Source of the DNA: Gemmatimonadales bacterium
GTDB taxonomy: Bacteria; Gemmatimonadota; Gemmatimonadetes; Gemmatimonadales; GWC2-71-9
Length of the DNA: 5,518 bases
Assembly (NCBI GenBank): GCA_013003805.1
Contig: JABDII010000414.1
Coordinates: 1 to 5,518, forward strand
Reading direction: 5' to 3'
Below the pieces are notes generated by a model that searched no databases, had not been told where the DNA came from, and worked only from the letters and a program-made list of their open reading frames with translations. Below, piece by piece: positions 5,413 through 5,518 of the stretch. Numbering within the stretch: position 1 is the stretch's first letter; every line of letters starts with the position of its first letter. The translations under genes were made by a program, and so were the position numbers.

Positions 5413-5514
5413 GGGCATGGAGCTTGCTGCGCTGAAGGAGCAGCGTTGCGTGCAAGAATGCCGGTCCCTGGCATCTCCCCCTTAGCGCGTCAGACCCGAA
5501 CCCGGAGCCCCAAC

Positions 5515-5518
5515 ATGC
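5515..5518 (+). CDS. Possible start of a gene running off the right edge
   Basis: The window ends in an ATG (5515-5517) preceded by GGAG (5504-5507) at a good spacing of 7 nt. If real, a plus-strand gene starts here, divergent from the sulfur operon; regulators are often placed this way. Only one codon is visible, so nothing can be said about the product, and the match may be chance. Confidence 0.2.

Larger units (their letters stand above)
5288..5518. other. Upstream region of the sulfur operon, possibly a divergent promoter region
   Basis: No convincing complete gene lies here. Short frames exist on both strands but have no good ribosome site or family likeness. The region must contain the promoter of the SQR-like gene, though I cannot see a clear sigma70-type or sigma54-type element. 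It holds an AT-rich imperfect palindrome (5396-5412), a 9-bp inverted repeat with arms at 5360-5368 and 5462-5470, a hairpin CGCTG/CAGCG near 5430-5445, and a possible plus-strand start codon at the edge (5515). Confidence 0.55.

Noticed and set aside
5417..5485. Plus-strand 22-codon frame beginning M-E-L-A-A-L-K-E
   Set aside because: It has no ribosome site and is too short to support without conservation data; listed only as a possibility.
1..5518. CRISPR arrays, tRNA or rRNA genes, insertion sequences
   Set aside because: No regularly spaced direct repeats, no tRNA-like cloverleaf, no rRNA-like stretch and no transposase or terminal repeats were seen.

Overview
This is a GC-rich bacterial window (strong G/C preference at third codon positions) with four confident protein genes and one small membrane-protein gene. 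The organism is probably an environmental Gram-negative-type bacterium. The style of the large lipoprotein (a lipobox cysteine followed by a Gly run, then Ig-like repeats and a metzincin domain) would fit a Gemmatimonadota-like lineage, but no marker gene proves this.

Left part (51-2531, minus strand): one large gene encodes an 826-residue secreted lipoprotein. It has a lipobox Cys at residue 32, three tandem repeats of about 86 residues, a beta-rich linker, a zinc metalloprotease core (HExxHxxGxxH at residues 559-569 with a downstream Met-turn at 610) and a beta-rich C-terminal region.

Middle (2532-3098): a divergent leader region with several small palindromes comes first. A 51-residue two-helix membrane protein follows on the plus strand (2839-2994). 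A GC-rich hairpin at 3041-3071 then lies between this gene and the convergent sulfur operon and probably ends transcription from one or both sides.

Right part (3099-5287, minus strand): a compact three-gene sulfur operon is transcribed in the order SQR-like flavoprotein, TusE/DsrC-family protein, DsrE-family protein, with gaps of 19 and 16 nt. The likely logic is that the SQR-like enzyme oxidises sulfide at the membrane and passes electrons to quinone. The sulfane sulfur it makes would then be taken up or relayed by the two small single-cysteine carriers. No TusA, rhodanese, persulfide dioxygenase or dissimilatory sulfite reductase gene is visible in the window.

Right edge (5288-5518): a non-coding region upstream of the SQR-like gene holds an AT-rich palindrome and a longer-range inverted repeat. 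A possible start codon with a GGAG motif lies at the very end of the window, so this may be a divergent promoter region.

The main point of interest is the sulfide-oxidation and sulfur-relay cassette, in which the DsrC-like protein keeps only the penultimate cysteine. The rest is unusual in detail but fits known families; I do not see evidence for a wholly new system.
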